Positions 46,367 to 56,473 of a DNA stretch of 64,000 bases are shown in pieces (the stretch's first letter is position 1; the number at the start of each line of letters is the position of its first letter). The stretch covers positions 35,994,854 to 36,058,853 of the forward strand of contig CM054116.1 of assembly GCA_028673005.1 (NCBI GenBank). Reading direction: 5' to 3'. Origin of the DNA: Tanypteryx hageni. Lineage: Eukaryota; Arthropoda; Insecta; Odonata; Petaluridae. The notes beneath the pieces were generated by a model. It saw nothing but the letters and a program-made list of their open reading frames with translations, was not told the origin of the DNA and did not search any database. The position numbers and the translations under genes were made by a program.

Positions 46367-49197
46367 ATGGAACTGACCCGTCTCCGTTATCATCTCCGTA
46401 GACACATTACCCTCAACTGCCAGATTGAATTCCTCAACTCCTGCCTTGCACTTGGACTCACCCCCAAATGCCTCACCATCAGAATTCCTCTTTCAGGCCT
46501 TCCTCCCCATATCCGCGCTTCCCTAGCCCTCACGTATCACCTCGCCTCTATCCATATTATCAGTTCCACAATACACCATTATACCACCCTCTCTAACACC
46601 CACTTCGCTAATTGTAAATCTCTCGTTCTTTATCTTCGTCATTCTTCGCAATCCATATCCGACCTTCGTGCCGCTTTCCTTCAAGCGGCTAATGATATCA
46701 CCGCACATCGCAACAGACTTCTCCGGAAACTCTCTCTGCTTTGAGTCCGGCACCTCAAACTTGGTCTTCCCCTTCCGTTCATTACAGCTGGCGAGGTCAA
46801 CAAACCACCTCCTTCCCCACCACTCATCGGTCAAACTCCCTGTCTTGCGGACCTCCTGGGATTCCCAACGCCACCATCACTCTTTATCCTGAAAAAGACC
46901 CACACTTTTCTAACCCGCAAACCTTTGAAGCGCTCCTATTTTTCGCACACTCCTGCCACCACCTCTTCATCTTGCCAACCAGATGAAGTCTTGAACCTTT
47001 CCTCCCACGTACTTACCCCTGCCGAGAATGAACTCCTTTCACGCGGCCTTTCCTTTTGTCCCACCACCAAATTTGATCATTTTCGCCTCCTTGCCGACGT
47101 CCAGTCCTTTTCCCGCACACTACGTCTAAAAACTAACCCTCCCAAAGAAGACTCTCTCACCTCTGCCAACCCAAAACTCCCTCCCGGCCTCCCACCTACC
47201 TTTTCCATCTTCAAACCTCCTTCCCAATACATTCCACCCACCCTTCCTTCCCTACACCCGGTCGAACAATACCTCAATTATATCCTTTCCAGAATCTCCC
47301 AACCTAACTTTTCCGATCTTATCGACCATACAGATAATCTTACCAGACGTGAAAGGCATGCCATTTCTAAACTCAAACTTCTTGACCATATCATCATCCT
47401 CCCTGCCGACAAGGGCACCACCACAGTTGTGATGGATCGCGCCAAATATAACGAGGAAGTCGAGCGCCAACTTTCTGACGAAACCTTTTACCATCACCTG
47501 ACTTCCAACCCCACAGACCACCACTCCTACCAAATTTCGTCCTATCTTCATTCCTCGGGAAAACAGGAAGGCCTTTCCGATTCCGCCATTGCTCTAATGA
47601 TCCCCAACAAACCCCGCACACCCACATTCTACCTTCTCCCTAAAATCCATAAACCCAACATCCCCGGCCGCCCCATTGTTGCCAGCTTTAATTTCCCTAC
47701 AGTACGCATCTCCGCCTTCGTTGACTCCCACCTACAACCTCTTATTCGTCAATTCCCTTCCTTCATCCAAGACACTAACTCCTTTCTCAAACGCCTCAAA
47801 CACCTCCCCTTCCCTCTCCCACCCAATACCATTTTGGCCACTATCGATGTCTGTTCCCTCTACAAAAACATCCCCCACGATGATGGACTCTCTGCCCTTA
47901 GTAAACTCCTGGACTCAAGACCACCCGACGCAAGACCTTCCTCCCATTTCTTATTAGACTTGGCAGCAATGGTGCTCAAATTGAACAACTTCTCTTTCGA
48001 TGGTCGTCACTACCTTCAAATTAGAGGCACTGCGATGGGCACCCGAATGGCACCTTCATACGCCAATTGCTACCTTGGAGAATGGGAAAGACTCTTCCTC
48101 AACGTTCCACTCAGACCACTTTTGTGGCTGAGATACATAGACGATGTCTTCGTCATTTGGACGCATGGACCTGACTCTCTCCTTTCCTTTCTCTCGCGTC
48201 TCTCCTCCCATCCTTCACTATCCTTCACCCACCAATCCTCTACCTCCCACATCACATTCCTGGATGTCGATCTTTACCTTCAAGACAGCAAAATCCGCAC
48301 CTGTGTTCACATCAAACCCACCAACAGCCTCCAATACCTCCACTTTGATAGCTGCCATCCCCTTCATACCAAAACCTCTATCCCCTATGCTCTTGCTCGT
48401 CGAGGATGGAGGATTTGTTCTGATAGAGCATCCCTTCTAGAGTATTACTCTGTCCTCGAGGATGCTCTTCTCAAACGTGGTTACCCTTCAGTCTTGGTCC
48501 GCGAACAGATCGATAGGGCGATGGATCCCATCCTCACACACCCACTATTCCTGCATCTACCCCTCCACTCACTCTTACGACACTTTTCCTTCCTGGTATC
48601 CACGAAGCTCTCAAAACAATCCTTCATGCTGCCCACCCAATTCTTACCTCTTCCTCCCATCAGTCCCTCTTTATCAACCTTTTTGCCAATCCTCCGCTCC
48701 TCTCCTTCCGCCGCCCCCCAAACTTGGGAAATATCTTGTGGAGGAAGGAACTTCCCACTTCTACCACGCTTCTTGCAATAGGCTCCCACCCCTGCGGAAA
48801 ACCTCGCTGCCTCACTTGCCCTATCCACCTACCCTCATCTTCTTTCTCGAGTCGCTCCACCAACATCTCCTACCCCATCACCTCCAGAGGCAACTGCACC
48901 ACCCGTAACGTCATTTACCTCCTTACCTGCACCCTTTGTCCCGTGTTTTACGTAGGCCTCACCAGCAATTCGTTAAACATCCGAATGAACGGTCACTGGA
49001 ATAGCGTTTCTCTCAGACGCCCCCTCCCAGTTGCTTTACACGCCAATACCCACAATGTCCCCTTCAATAGTTGCTACAATGTTAGGATTATTCGCGCTTT
49101 ACCCTATGACACTCCTGCCCCCCTTCTCCGACACTGGGAACTAGCACATATCCATCTTCTCAACTCTTTCTCTCCGCCTGGCCTCAACCTCCGCTAA
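46367..49197 (+). pseudogene. Penelope RT with GIY-YIG endonuclease, two disruptions
   Basis: The frame opens at 46367 and continues to about 48595, broken only by one TGA at 46742-46744; 46745-46924 remains open in the same frame. One frameshift near 48595 moves it to the frame ending at 49197. The N-terminal domain has QIEFLNSCLALGLTPKCL. RT motifs are LPADKGTTTVVMD, LPKIHKPNIPGRPIV, DVCSLYKNIPHDDGL, GTAMGTRMAPSYANCYLG and the catalytic LRYIDDVFVIW. After the shift come a CGKPRCLTC cysteine cluster and the GIY-YIG endonuclease: NVIYLLTC, FYVGLTSNSLNIRMNGHW, and the downstream Glu in LRHWELAHIHLLN. An intact copy would nick the target and reverse-transcribe its RNA. Catalytic residues are all present, so inactivation is recent. 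Low A content gives long shadow frames on both strands. Confidence 0.92.
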
Positions 49198-49370
49198 CCC
49201 TATTAGCCCCCTTACATTGTCTCCTTGTTACATTGTAGTTATTCGCACTTTCCCTTACCACACTCCCTCTTTATTGGCTATCCACCCCTCCTACTCCCCA
49301 CCTCCTCCAATCATCAAACTTCCCACATCACCCTGTTATTCCCCGCCCAGTGTGTCACTTGTAGATACTC

Positions 49371-49411
49371 TTTCGCTGAAGAAGGGCATAGGCCCGATAA
49401 GCTTGCGTGTG
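49371..49411 (+). ncRNA. Hammerhead-ribozyme-like motif of Penelope element
   Basis: CTGAAGA (C3-U4-G5-A6-N-G8-A9 of the hammerhead core) is followed by a GGGC-ATAG-GCCC stem-loop and GATAAGCTT. The second core box is normally GAAA; here it carries an extra T. AAGCTT would be a short palindromic stem III. Penelope-like elements are known to carry hammerheads in their pseudo-LTRs, which supports the call; activity of this variant is uncertain. Confidence 0.55.
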
Positions 49412-49441
49412 TTTTTTTTGTCTTTTTGTGTTCGTGTGTTT

Positions 49442-49508
49442 CACATGTCTCTTCGACGCCCCCAGCAGCCTACCAGCTTGGTCCTCAACTTGGTAAGTGT
49501 TCGCTGGG

Positions 49509-49510
<2 letters not shown>
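49442..49510 (+). repeat. 3' pseudo-LTR segment
   Basis: Second copy of the 70-bp direct repeat, ending GCTGGGCTT directly at a (TA)n tract. Confidence 0.85.
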
Positions 49511-49560
<50 letters not shown>

Positions 49561-49587
49561 TATATATATATTATATATATATAGTAT

Positions 49588-49624
<37 letters not shown>
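49511..49624. repeat. (TA)n microsatellite, interrupted
   Basis: TA array with TAATATTA and TAGTATTA interruptions between the two Penelope copies. Confidence 0.95.
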
Positions 49625-49678
49625 ACAGCTTAAGGAAAAGGAAAGGTAAAATAGATATATCTCTCTGTAGCTGAAGAA

Positions 49679-51698
49679 CAGTGGCGGCTCATGTATAGGC
49701 ACTGCGGAACTGCAGCACCCCCTATTTCCACTTGATATTATCGATAACATTTAATATAATGAGTCCTTTTTTCTTTAATTCTTTCTTTATTTTTGTAGTA
49801 CAATATATATTCCTTAAGCTTAATGTCAGTACTTCAGTAGCCATCCCCCAGTTTATCAAAAAGATACAAAAATCTTTGTATGGAACTGTGCGCTTCACAG
49901 TGCCAGCGACGTGGTGTTTGACTGTTGTGCACATGCGCACATAGGAGGGGGGGTGGGGAGGAAGGTGGGACTGCCAGGTAGAGAGAGCACTGTTGCTCTC
50001 GCAGTGCCGGCTCTGGCGTGATGGTGGAAGGAAGTTTTTTTATACTCAGCGTGTGTTGTGCTTAAAAACCGTGTACCATATTCTTGAATGTGATAAAGTG
50101 TAGAAGAGTGTAGAATTAGATTATTATTCTGCTTCCAGCTATTCTATTTGATTCATTTTTTTCGGTTCTTTTATTTAACAGAAAACTTTAACCATGGCCT
50201 TGCATCTCCAAGAAATAAGTTCTGTGACTGTAAGTGAACTTCAACAGCTTAAGTTTTCACAGCTATCTCTCCATGAGAAAGTTACAGTTAAGAAAAGAGG
50301 TTGTTCAACACCTGATATTCTAATATCTCAGCCAGGCAAAAGCAACAACAAGAAATATATTCGTAGCTTTAATTCTGAATGGTACCAACGGAAAAGTTGG
50401 CTTTGCGGCTGTGAAGTAAAAAATGCACTGTTTTGCTTCCCGTGTTTGCTGTTTGGAGGTGATGTACCGTGGACAAAAGATGGTTTTAGAAATATAAACA
50501 AAATGAAAGAAAAAACTGAAAAGCATGAGAAGTCAAAGAAGCACGTTGATAATGTTGTTTCACTGTCACCTTTAGGAACCGTAAGTATTAAGGAGAAACT
50601 TAGTGAGGCATACAGACTTTCAATCAATGAGCATAATATAAAAGTTAAAAAGAACCGTGAAATTTTGTCCAAAATAATAGACTGCATTTACTTTTGAGGA
50701 AACTTTGAAACTCCCTTACGTGGACATGATGAAAAAGACGATTCAGTAAATCCAGGGGTATTTAGATAAATACCTGAATGATGATAATTTCAAGTTTTGG
50801 TTGGAGCTTTTTCATCAGATTATACCTCATGTTGAAATAATTTACAACCAAATGCAATCTCGAGAAATTAGTGTTTTTAAAGTTAATGAATATATAACAA
50901 ATTTCAAAACTGCTATTTTAGAATTGAAAAACTCAAAGTACTGTGAGAATCCTTCAAAGACACTCATGGCAGAAGCTAAGGAAGTGTGTGACTATATATG
51001 TGTTGATATAATGGACAGATATTCTTCCACTAAACACTTAGTAGCTGCTAAATTGTTCAACAAGAAATGCTTCACTAGATTTAAGAATGAACATCCCACA
51101 AAAGAGATAGTACTGACCACTGAAGCTTATCCCATGATTGACAAAGAAAAGCTTGAAACTGAACTAAAAGTATTCTATTGTAGGACTGATATTCATGAAT
51201 ATTGCAAATTAATTGAGCTGCTGAAATTTATCTTGAAAAATAATCTAGATGATGTTTTTAGTGAAATTACGAAACTGATAAAAATCATCTTGACAATTCC
51301 CATGACTACATTAGAGGCAGAGCGCTGCTTTTCAACATTGAAAAGAATAAAAACTTTTTTAAGAAGCACTATGAATTCGGAAAGACTAAATGCGCTTGCA
51401 GTACTTTCATTGGAGAAAAATTTCCTCAATTGTCATCCAGAGATCAAGGAGAAAATTATTGAACTTTTTGCGCAAATTAAAACAAGAAGAATGGATTTCA
51501 TTTTTAAATGCTTGAACTGTAACAATTTAAGTTAAAGTAAGTAAGTAAAAAATGTTTGGTTTTTTTGTTAAGATTTTATCAAGTTCCTGAATAAATTTTC
51601 TTTTTATACATGTTTTTTCCTTTTACACAATTTTAAAACAAAGGCTAAAAATTTTCTGGAGCAGCACCCCCACTAATTTTAGCTACGAGCCGCCACTG
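49679..51698 (+). mobile_element. hAT element, internally deleted
   Basis: Perfect 12-bp terminal inverted repeats (CAGTGGCGGCTC / GAGCCGCCACTG), with GCAGCACCCCC also repeated subterminally. The flanks are CTGAAGAA (49671-49678) and CTGAAGGA (51699-51706), an 8-bp duplication with one mismatch. The 2,020-bp element keeps both ends of a transposase gene but has lost the middle. Confidence 0.92.
50194..51535 (+). pseudogene. hAT transposase with catalytic core deleted (ZMYM1-like)
   Basis: 50194-50697 encodes the N-terminus and a TTF-type zinc finger: WYQRKSWLCGCE, NALFCFPCLLFGGD, WTKDGFRNINKMKEK, HEKSKKH. A TGA interrupts it, but the same frame goes on with LRGHDEKDDSVNPGVF to about 50766. 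The second open part, about 50767-51535, starts DKYLNDDNFKFWLELF and carries the C-terminal dimerisation domain: IPMTTLEAERCFSTLKRIKT, FLRSTMNSERLNALAVLS. Comparison with the usual family layout suggests a few hundred residues, including the acidic catalytic residues, are missing between the two. It is therefore a non-autonomous copy. Gene product as such would not be active. Confidence 0.85.
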
Positions 51699-51735
51699 CT
51701 GAAGGAGTAGTTCCGAAAGCTTCTATGTTTGTGAT
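51699..51735 (+). ncRNA. Second hammerhead-like motif, 3' part
   Basis: Right half of a motif cut by the hAT element. CTGAAGGA is followed by a short GGA/TCC stem region and an intact GAAAGCTT. The left half (CTGAAGA, core-consistent) ends at 49678. The transposon separates the boxes by 2 kb, so this copy cannot fold. Confidence 0.45.
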
Positions 51736-51769
51736 GTCTCTGTGTTTTAGTGTTCTTTTACGTGTGTCG

Positions 51770-51857
51770 CTTCGACATCCCCGGGGCCTCGCCAACCTGA
51801 AGTCGTCTGATTGGTGAGTGTTCACTGGGTTTCCTCATCCCAACACCTTGTTGACAT

Positions 51858-51859
<2 letters not shown>
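51770..51859 (+). repeat. Pseudo-LTR segment of second Penelope copy
   Basis: Diverged relative of 46157-46260, sharing TCGCTTCGAC, GTGAGTGTTCACTGGGTTTCC and CAACACCTTGTTG. Confidence 0.75.

Positions 51860-51918
<59 letters not shown>
51860..51918. repeat. (TA)n microsatellite
   Basis: About 29 TA units directly after the second Penelope tail. Confidence 0.95.
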
Positions 51919-51919
<1 letters not shown>

Positions 51920-52327
51920 CAACTAATTAGAGGAAGCACTGCTAAGAGAGGGGGGAGCGTGTTTAAACACAAACATCGTTAGACTCATCTTTTGGAAATA
52001 TGTGAGTCAGAGTGACTCACGTTTCCATTCTAGGGTTAAATAGTGACTTGAAAACTAAGCATGGAATCTCCACATTTCTTAAAAGATTAAGGATTTTTTT
52101 ACTCTGTTAATGAATATTTTAATTATGTTCCATGCACATGACACTATTTGTGTGTATACTATATAGGTATATGACATGTCCTATATCTATGTAAAACTTG
52201 ATCACTGGATTAATAAATTTATTATTATTATTTACATCCACCCAGTAATTACAGAAACATGTGGATGGACAGATGGAAAAGACATGGCCATAAGGCATTC
52301 TGCTACTATTGCTTCACTGGCATTCAT
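51919..52327. other. Intergenic DNA, nothing recognised
   Basis: AT-rich sequence between the Penelope/hAT cluster and the lectin gene. Confidence 0.35.
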
Positions 52328-52448
52328 GACAAAGAAATGACTTAAATACATTTATTTTCATTATGTATATACACAGCTTTCGTAAGGGAAAAGAAATGCA
52401 TAATGTATGACGAAGGAATGGACGTGAACATAAAGATTACTACTGCTC
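52328..52448 (+). repeat. Dispersed repeat of unknown family, copy 2
   Basis: Aligns with 19707-19830 in the same orientation, sharing TATACACAGC, AAAAGAAATG and GACGAAGGAATG. It lies about 500 bp beyond the 3' end of the lectin coding sequence. Confidence 0.6.
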
Positions 52449-52755
52449 ATTTCAAGTGTTAAAAAGAAAATGAGTCGCTATGGTAAATATAGACTTGGTA
52501 CATATAAATGGAATATATTCAGAAACATTTTAATGATTAAACTCTTTTGTAAAATAAAACCTGGGAGGGGGAAGCTGTCAAAGAGAGAAATTTACTGAAA
52601 ACTTGTTCCTAATATTGTTACAAATGCAAGAAAATGTTATATAAAAAGATATCAAAGCCGGTTTAGGCGTATACATACATATTTTGTCTTCATCTGATCA
52701 GGATCCGATTTACAAAATTATGTTGCTAATAATTGTCACACATGAATAAAAATAT

Positions 52756-52761
52756 TTTATT
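52756..52761 (-). promoter_or_regulatory. Poly(A) signal of the lectin gene
   Basis: AATAAA on the minus strand (TTTATT on +), about 195 bp downstream of the lectin stop codon. Confidence 0.45.
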
Positions 52762-52954
52762 GCCATCATAAGATAAAGTGCTTTACATATTATCCCTTGA
52801 ATTCATTATCAAAATTAGTGTAAATATTTATAAAACATGGATGTATGAGATTTTAGAGGAAAAATCTGGCTGAGAGATATTAGTACCTCCAAGATACCTC
52901 ATAAGTAGAAAGGAGTTAGGATTAAGTTCATTCGCACTTTTGCAATTAAATCTT

Positions 52955-54763
52955 TCATAAATCACTCCAAGAAAGATCATATTCACAAAAATATGACAGT
53001 TTAGTTTCGCAGGCTATGTCAGCTAACTTCGCGATTTTAGTGACACAGCCACAGTTCTCATTGCCATCATAATTATTAGGGTCAGTTGAAAGCCAATTTG
53101 TATATCCAGTTTCACGGAGTGGCTGACCTGTAAAAATACAATATTGAAAAGATGGTAATGTTTCAGATATTCGTAGAGAGCATAAATTTTATATTGCATT
53201 CATTTGGATTCAGAAAAAAACTATTAAAAACATGATTGGATCTTGTCTGTTATCTGCCAACCACCCAAGTTAATATACGCAGCGCTCTTCTGGTGACGGA
53301 ATATGGAACTAGCGTGGGAGGGTTACAACGTACTTCAACTGAAAGTGTTTTAGTTTCTTCCCACGTTCACTGTCCCGCTCCCCGAGGGAGGTGGTACCGT
53401 TAACGTGGGAAGAAACCAAAAACACTAACTAATTTACCAAACCAAGTCGCAGTCGTATCCTGCGCGCTTAATCCTTTTTCCTGTAGCTAACCTCCACGCA
53501 GTTCCATATCTCGCCACTTCATTCCATTAGAGCGCTGCATATATTAACTTGGATGGGTGGGAGATAACAAACAAAACCCGCATAATTATATTGAAGGCTC
53601 GTAACAATGCATATTTAAACTCGATAGGAAGCAATTTTAACATTGTTGGGATGTTTTAATTTTTGGGAGATTTAACAGAACTAAACAAGTAATGAGAGAC
53701 GAAACAGAAGCGTAATTCCTGCGTGAAGTTTTCAAACGGAGTACGAGAAAATTAAAACGAAGCTGACGCACTAGTAGAAACTTCGAACTTTTCATCGCAC
53801 AAAACGCAGGCTGTCGCGTTCCCTCCGAGCGCAACACTTATCTTATTTTCGTGTTCACATTTTAGGAAATTCCGCCGGCAGAACTACAAACCTATCTATT
53901 TATAATGAGTTCCGCCGAGATATTGCCCTCATCCGAGAATAGGTTCATTCCGTCTGCGGAGCCTCCGCGAAATAAAACCGAACTTCCACGCGAAGATTCT
54001 AAAAGCGTGTCGCCGGCCTAGGATAGATGAGTTCAAAATAACATCCAAATAGCGGTAAACAACATAAATACACACCAAAGATGGTGATGAACTCGCCCTC
54101 CTTGATGCGATCGTGGAATCCAACAAAAGCATATGGACCAGCCCCTTCATGTTTAGCGAACAATATTTCTATGACTTTAGCCTCAGCATCTGAATTGATG
54201 ATCATCAGATGGCCGCCCTCCCTTGAGCAACTCATGGATGCTTCATCAAAAGTAGCTTTGTCTGCATGGTGGAACTTATAGTAGCCAATGCCAGGAAACA
54301 ACTCATAATCTTCTGGTTTAGGAGGTGGCACTGTACAGAAGAATTTGTGCGCAAATTAGTTTTTAATCTTCAGCAAAGAAGTCTGAGAACGAGTAAATCA
54401 CTCAATATATTCTTACATAAAACTAAATGTCACATGAACTGCAATATCTGTTAATAGGAACATTTTAAAAAAGTATTTATACATTTTATTATGATTGTTA
54501 CCTAAAACATTGCCTATAAGATGAAATACTTCAACTCCACCATAGCTTGTGATGCTTTGTTTGACATTCACCTTCAAGTTCTTAGGTAGATTCGGTGCTG
54601 CTTTATCCAACTTAAATTGAGTGAGCCAGTGTCCAGTAAGGTTCTTACTACTTACCAAAGAAAACTCCATTGATTGATTGACGTGTGAGAAACCTTCTTG
54701 AGCTTGAAGTGCCACAATGAAAAAAGACATCAAAACTGTGAAAAGCAATTGATTTTTACTCAT
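52955..54763 (-). CDS. Secreted C-type lectin, hemolymph LPS-binding type, three exons
   Basis: Exons on the minus strand are 54763-54502, 54330-54076 and 53127-52955, both introns in phase 1. The donors are GTAAC and GTGTG; the acceptors are TGTACAG and TTTTACAG. Together they encode 229 residues. Residues 1-21 form a signal peptide (LLFTVLMSFFIVALQA), with possible N-glycosylation at Asn29 and Asn41. The C-type lectin domain covers about residue 95 to the end: GYYKFH, FDEASMSCSREGGHL, AFVGFHDRIKEGEFITIFG, QPLRETGYTNWL, then DPNNYDGNENCGC and IACETKLSYFCEYD. All four canonical cysteines are present plus one extra. DPN stands where EPN or QPD usually sets sugar choice. The family (known mainly from cockroach hemolymph LPS-binding proteins) recognises microbial glycans. 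The start was chosen because it opens the signal peptide; an upstream in-frame Met at 54814 is also open. Confidence 0.92.
53249..53568. mobile_element. Foldback MITE in lectin intron 2
   Basis: 320-bp element whose ends are inverted repeats starting GTTATCT-CCA-CCA and continuing CCAAGTTAATATA, GCAGCGCTCT. The termini match at about 34 of 38 positions. An inner pair, TTTCTTCCCACGTT / AACGTGGGAAGAAA, adds a second stem. No coding sequence. The intron's splice sites are unaffected. Confidence 0.8.
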
Positions 54764-54848
54764 TTTGAGTACAATCTTGGTGTTGTTCAAATGATGAAAT
54801 TGGTTTAGCAACAATGCTTAAAATGAAGCGGGCGCCTGAACAGGATCC

Positions 54849-54856
54849 TTTATATG
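54849..54856 (-). promoter_or_regulatory. TATA box of the lectin gene
   Basis: The minus strand reads GCATATAAAGG, with CATATAAA at 54856-54849. The start codon lies 86 bp downstream, leaving room for a transcription start about 30 bp after the TATA box and a 5'UTR of about 55 bp. No other TATA-like motif is closer. Confidence 0.6.
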
Positions 54857-55016
54857 CAGCGTGCAGTTTTATTTGGAATGCTGATAAAAAGTGTCTATCT
54901 TCCAAAATAAACCACCCCTCCTTAAGGCAAGCTCTGCCGTTTCTCCCCAAGGCCATATATATGACCTTGTTTCTCCCAACACGTGCCTTCCCTCTACACC
55001 ACTCTACACGCAACTA

Positions 55017-56303
55017 TAGGTCGACCAGGCTCAAAAGAACCTGCGCCGTAGCTTACCCCTCCAGTTGGCGCATCCCCTCTTTTTTCCCCTTTCCACACCA
55101 CAGCGGCAACTTCAGTCAGTTTCAGCGCGCACATTTGAACGTTTCGATCTCCCCGGTATCTTGCTCTTGGGTTTTTGTTGATTGTATTTGTTATTGTTAT
55201 TCGGCATTTCGTTGTTTCTTTATTTTTTCTTTATTCGTTATTTTTGTGGTTATTGTTGTTTTTTAATGAAATGGCATCTTCATCAAGAAGTACGGCCGTT
55301 TCCGGGAGACCATTGAGAGGACAAGCACGGGAGATTGTGTACAAAGTGGCTACTTTCTCATCCTCATCCTCTGTATTTGAACCCGTGATCGTTCACGAAA
55401 TTATTTTAGATCATTACGCAGATATTCATTAACAATGATACTCTGAGGAATTTCAGACTTCTAAGTTTATTTCTAATCGAGTTATTCACAAAATTCGATC
55501 CTTTTATTCCCATATAAAAGAGATTCAGTCCCTTCAACTGAGCCACCTTATAATCTTTAAAAAGTACCGATTGTGAAAACGTTCTAAATATGAGAACATT
55601 CACGCACAGCACAATGTAACCTCTCTCTCATGGCAAATATTTTTCACTATTTTAACTCGTCATGGCTCCTGTGCCTACGCTGTACGTCAGGGTTTCTTTC
55701 GTTTATTCGTTTATGGCCCCCCCTTTTCAATAGCTAGAATGGCACGTATTTTCAGCATTTTAGAATTCGCAGTTTATTGGTTTTTCTTTTTGGGTTCAGA
55801 GGACATCTGGGACGCAGCGTCGGAACATGTTTCGGAAAGTCTTTTTCATTTTATACAAATTTCTCCTGGTAATGGGGAATGAATTCTTTATTAATTGTGG
55901 CATTAATTTTATTACTAATGTAATTAAAAAATACTTAACCGATATTTCATGGAATAATATTTGCGTAAATTCGCAAAAGTATACTCGTCTGCTTGAACTT
56001 AAGAAATTAAAATATGCATATTTATTATAATAAATGACTTGATTCTTGTTACAGTCCATCAGTCAGCAATCAAAGATACTTCACAAACACAACAGATAAA
56101 TAATTTATCAGAAATCATGAAATATTAAACAGAAAATTCATCGATTATCCCGCGTGAGAATTTCGTCAGGCGTGAGCATCCGTAAGGTGTGAAGTTATCC
56201 GAAGCCCCAAAGCCGAAAGAGTGGGGGTAACGAGTGAGATCCCGGCATCCTCCTTTGCTCCGCCCACTTTTGCTAGAAGGGTCTTTTGAATCCGGTCGAC
56301 CTA
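55017..56303 (+). mobile_element. TA-flanked DNA transposon with ~25-bp TIRs
   Basis: The ends are TAGGTCGACCAGGCTCAAAA and, inverted, TAGGTCGACCGGATTCAAAA, agreeing at about 21 of 25 bp, with TA on both sides (55015-55016, 56304-56305). The TA duplication and a short transposase-like N-terminus suggest the IS630/Tc1/mariner group, but the DDE core is absent. About 1.29 kb. Confidence 0.75.
55271..55432 (+). pseudogene. N-terminal fragment of transposon-encoded protein
   Basis: Fifty-three codons from an ATG: MASSSRSTAVSGRPLRGQAR, EIVYKVATF, then HEIILDHYADIH and stop. A GRPLRGQAREIVYKV start is reminiscent of N-termini of insect transposon proteins with a downstream HTH and DDE domain. Only the start survives, inside the TA-flanked element. 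Confidence 0.45.
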
Positions 56304-56473
56304 TAATAAAGGGGTCCGTATGCAGATGATAAGGATGCAAATAGGAAATTTGGTAATACAGTCGACTCCCGAGATTCGACCGCTCGAGATTCGACCAACT
56401 CGAGAATTCGACCGGTCGAACTAGCCGACGTCACAACCGGACCACGCGGAGTTTTTCAAACTTTCTCAGACGT

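Larger units (their letters stand above)
46157..49510 (+). mobile_element. Penelope-like retroelement, nearly full length
   Basis: A 3.35-kb unit holding a 5' pseudo-LTR segment, one long RT plus GIY-YIG reading frame, a hammerhead-like motif and a 3' pseudo-LTR. The 70-bp direct repeats 46157-46226 and 49442-49511 differ at about five positions. Both sides end in (TA)n tracts. These features together define Penelope-like elements. Confidence 0.92.
49625..51859 (+). mobile_element. Second Penelope tail, split by a hAT insertion
   Basis: The pieces 49625-49678 and 51699-51859 are parts of one Penelope 3' end. They carry a hammerhead-like motif (GTAGCTGAAG...TTCCGAAAGCTT) and a pseudo-LTR from 51770 (ACGTGTGTCGCTTCGAC...CAACACCTTGTTG), ending at a (TA)n tract. 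No RT is present in this copy. Confidence 0.75.
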
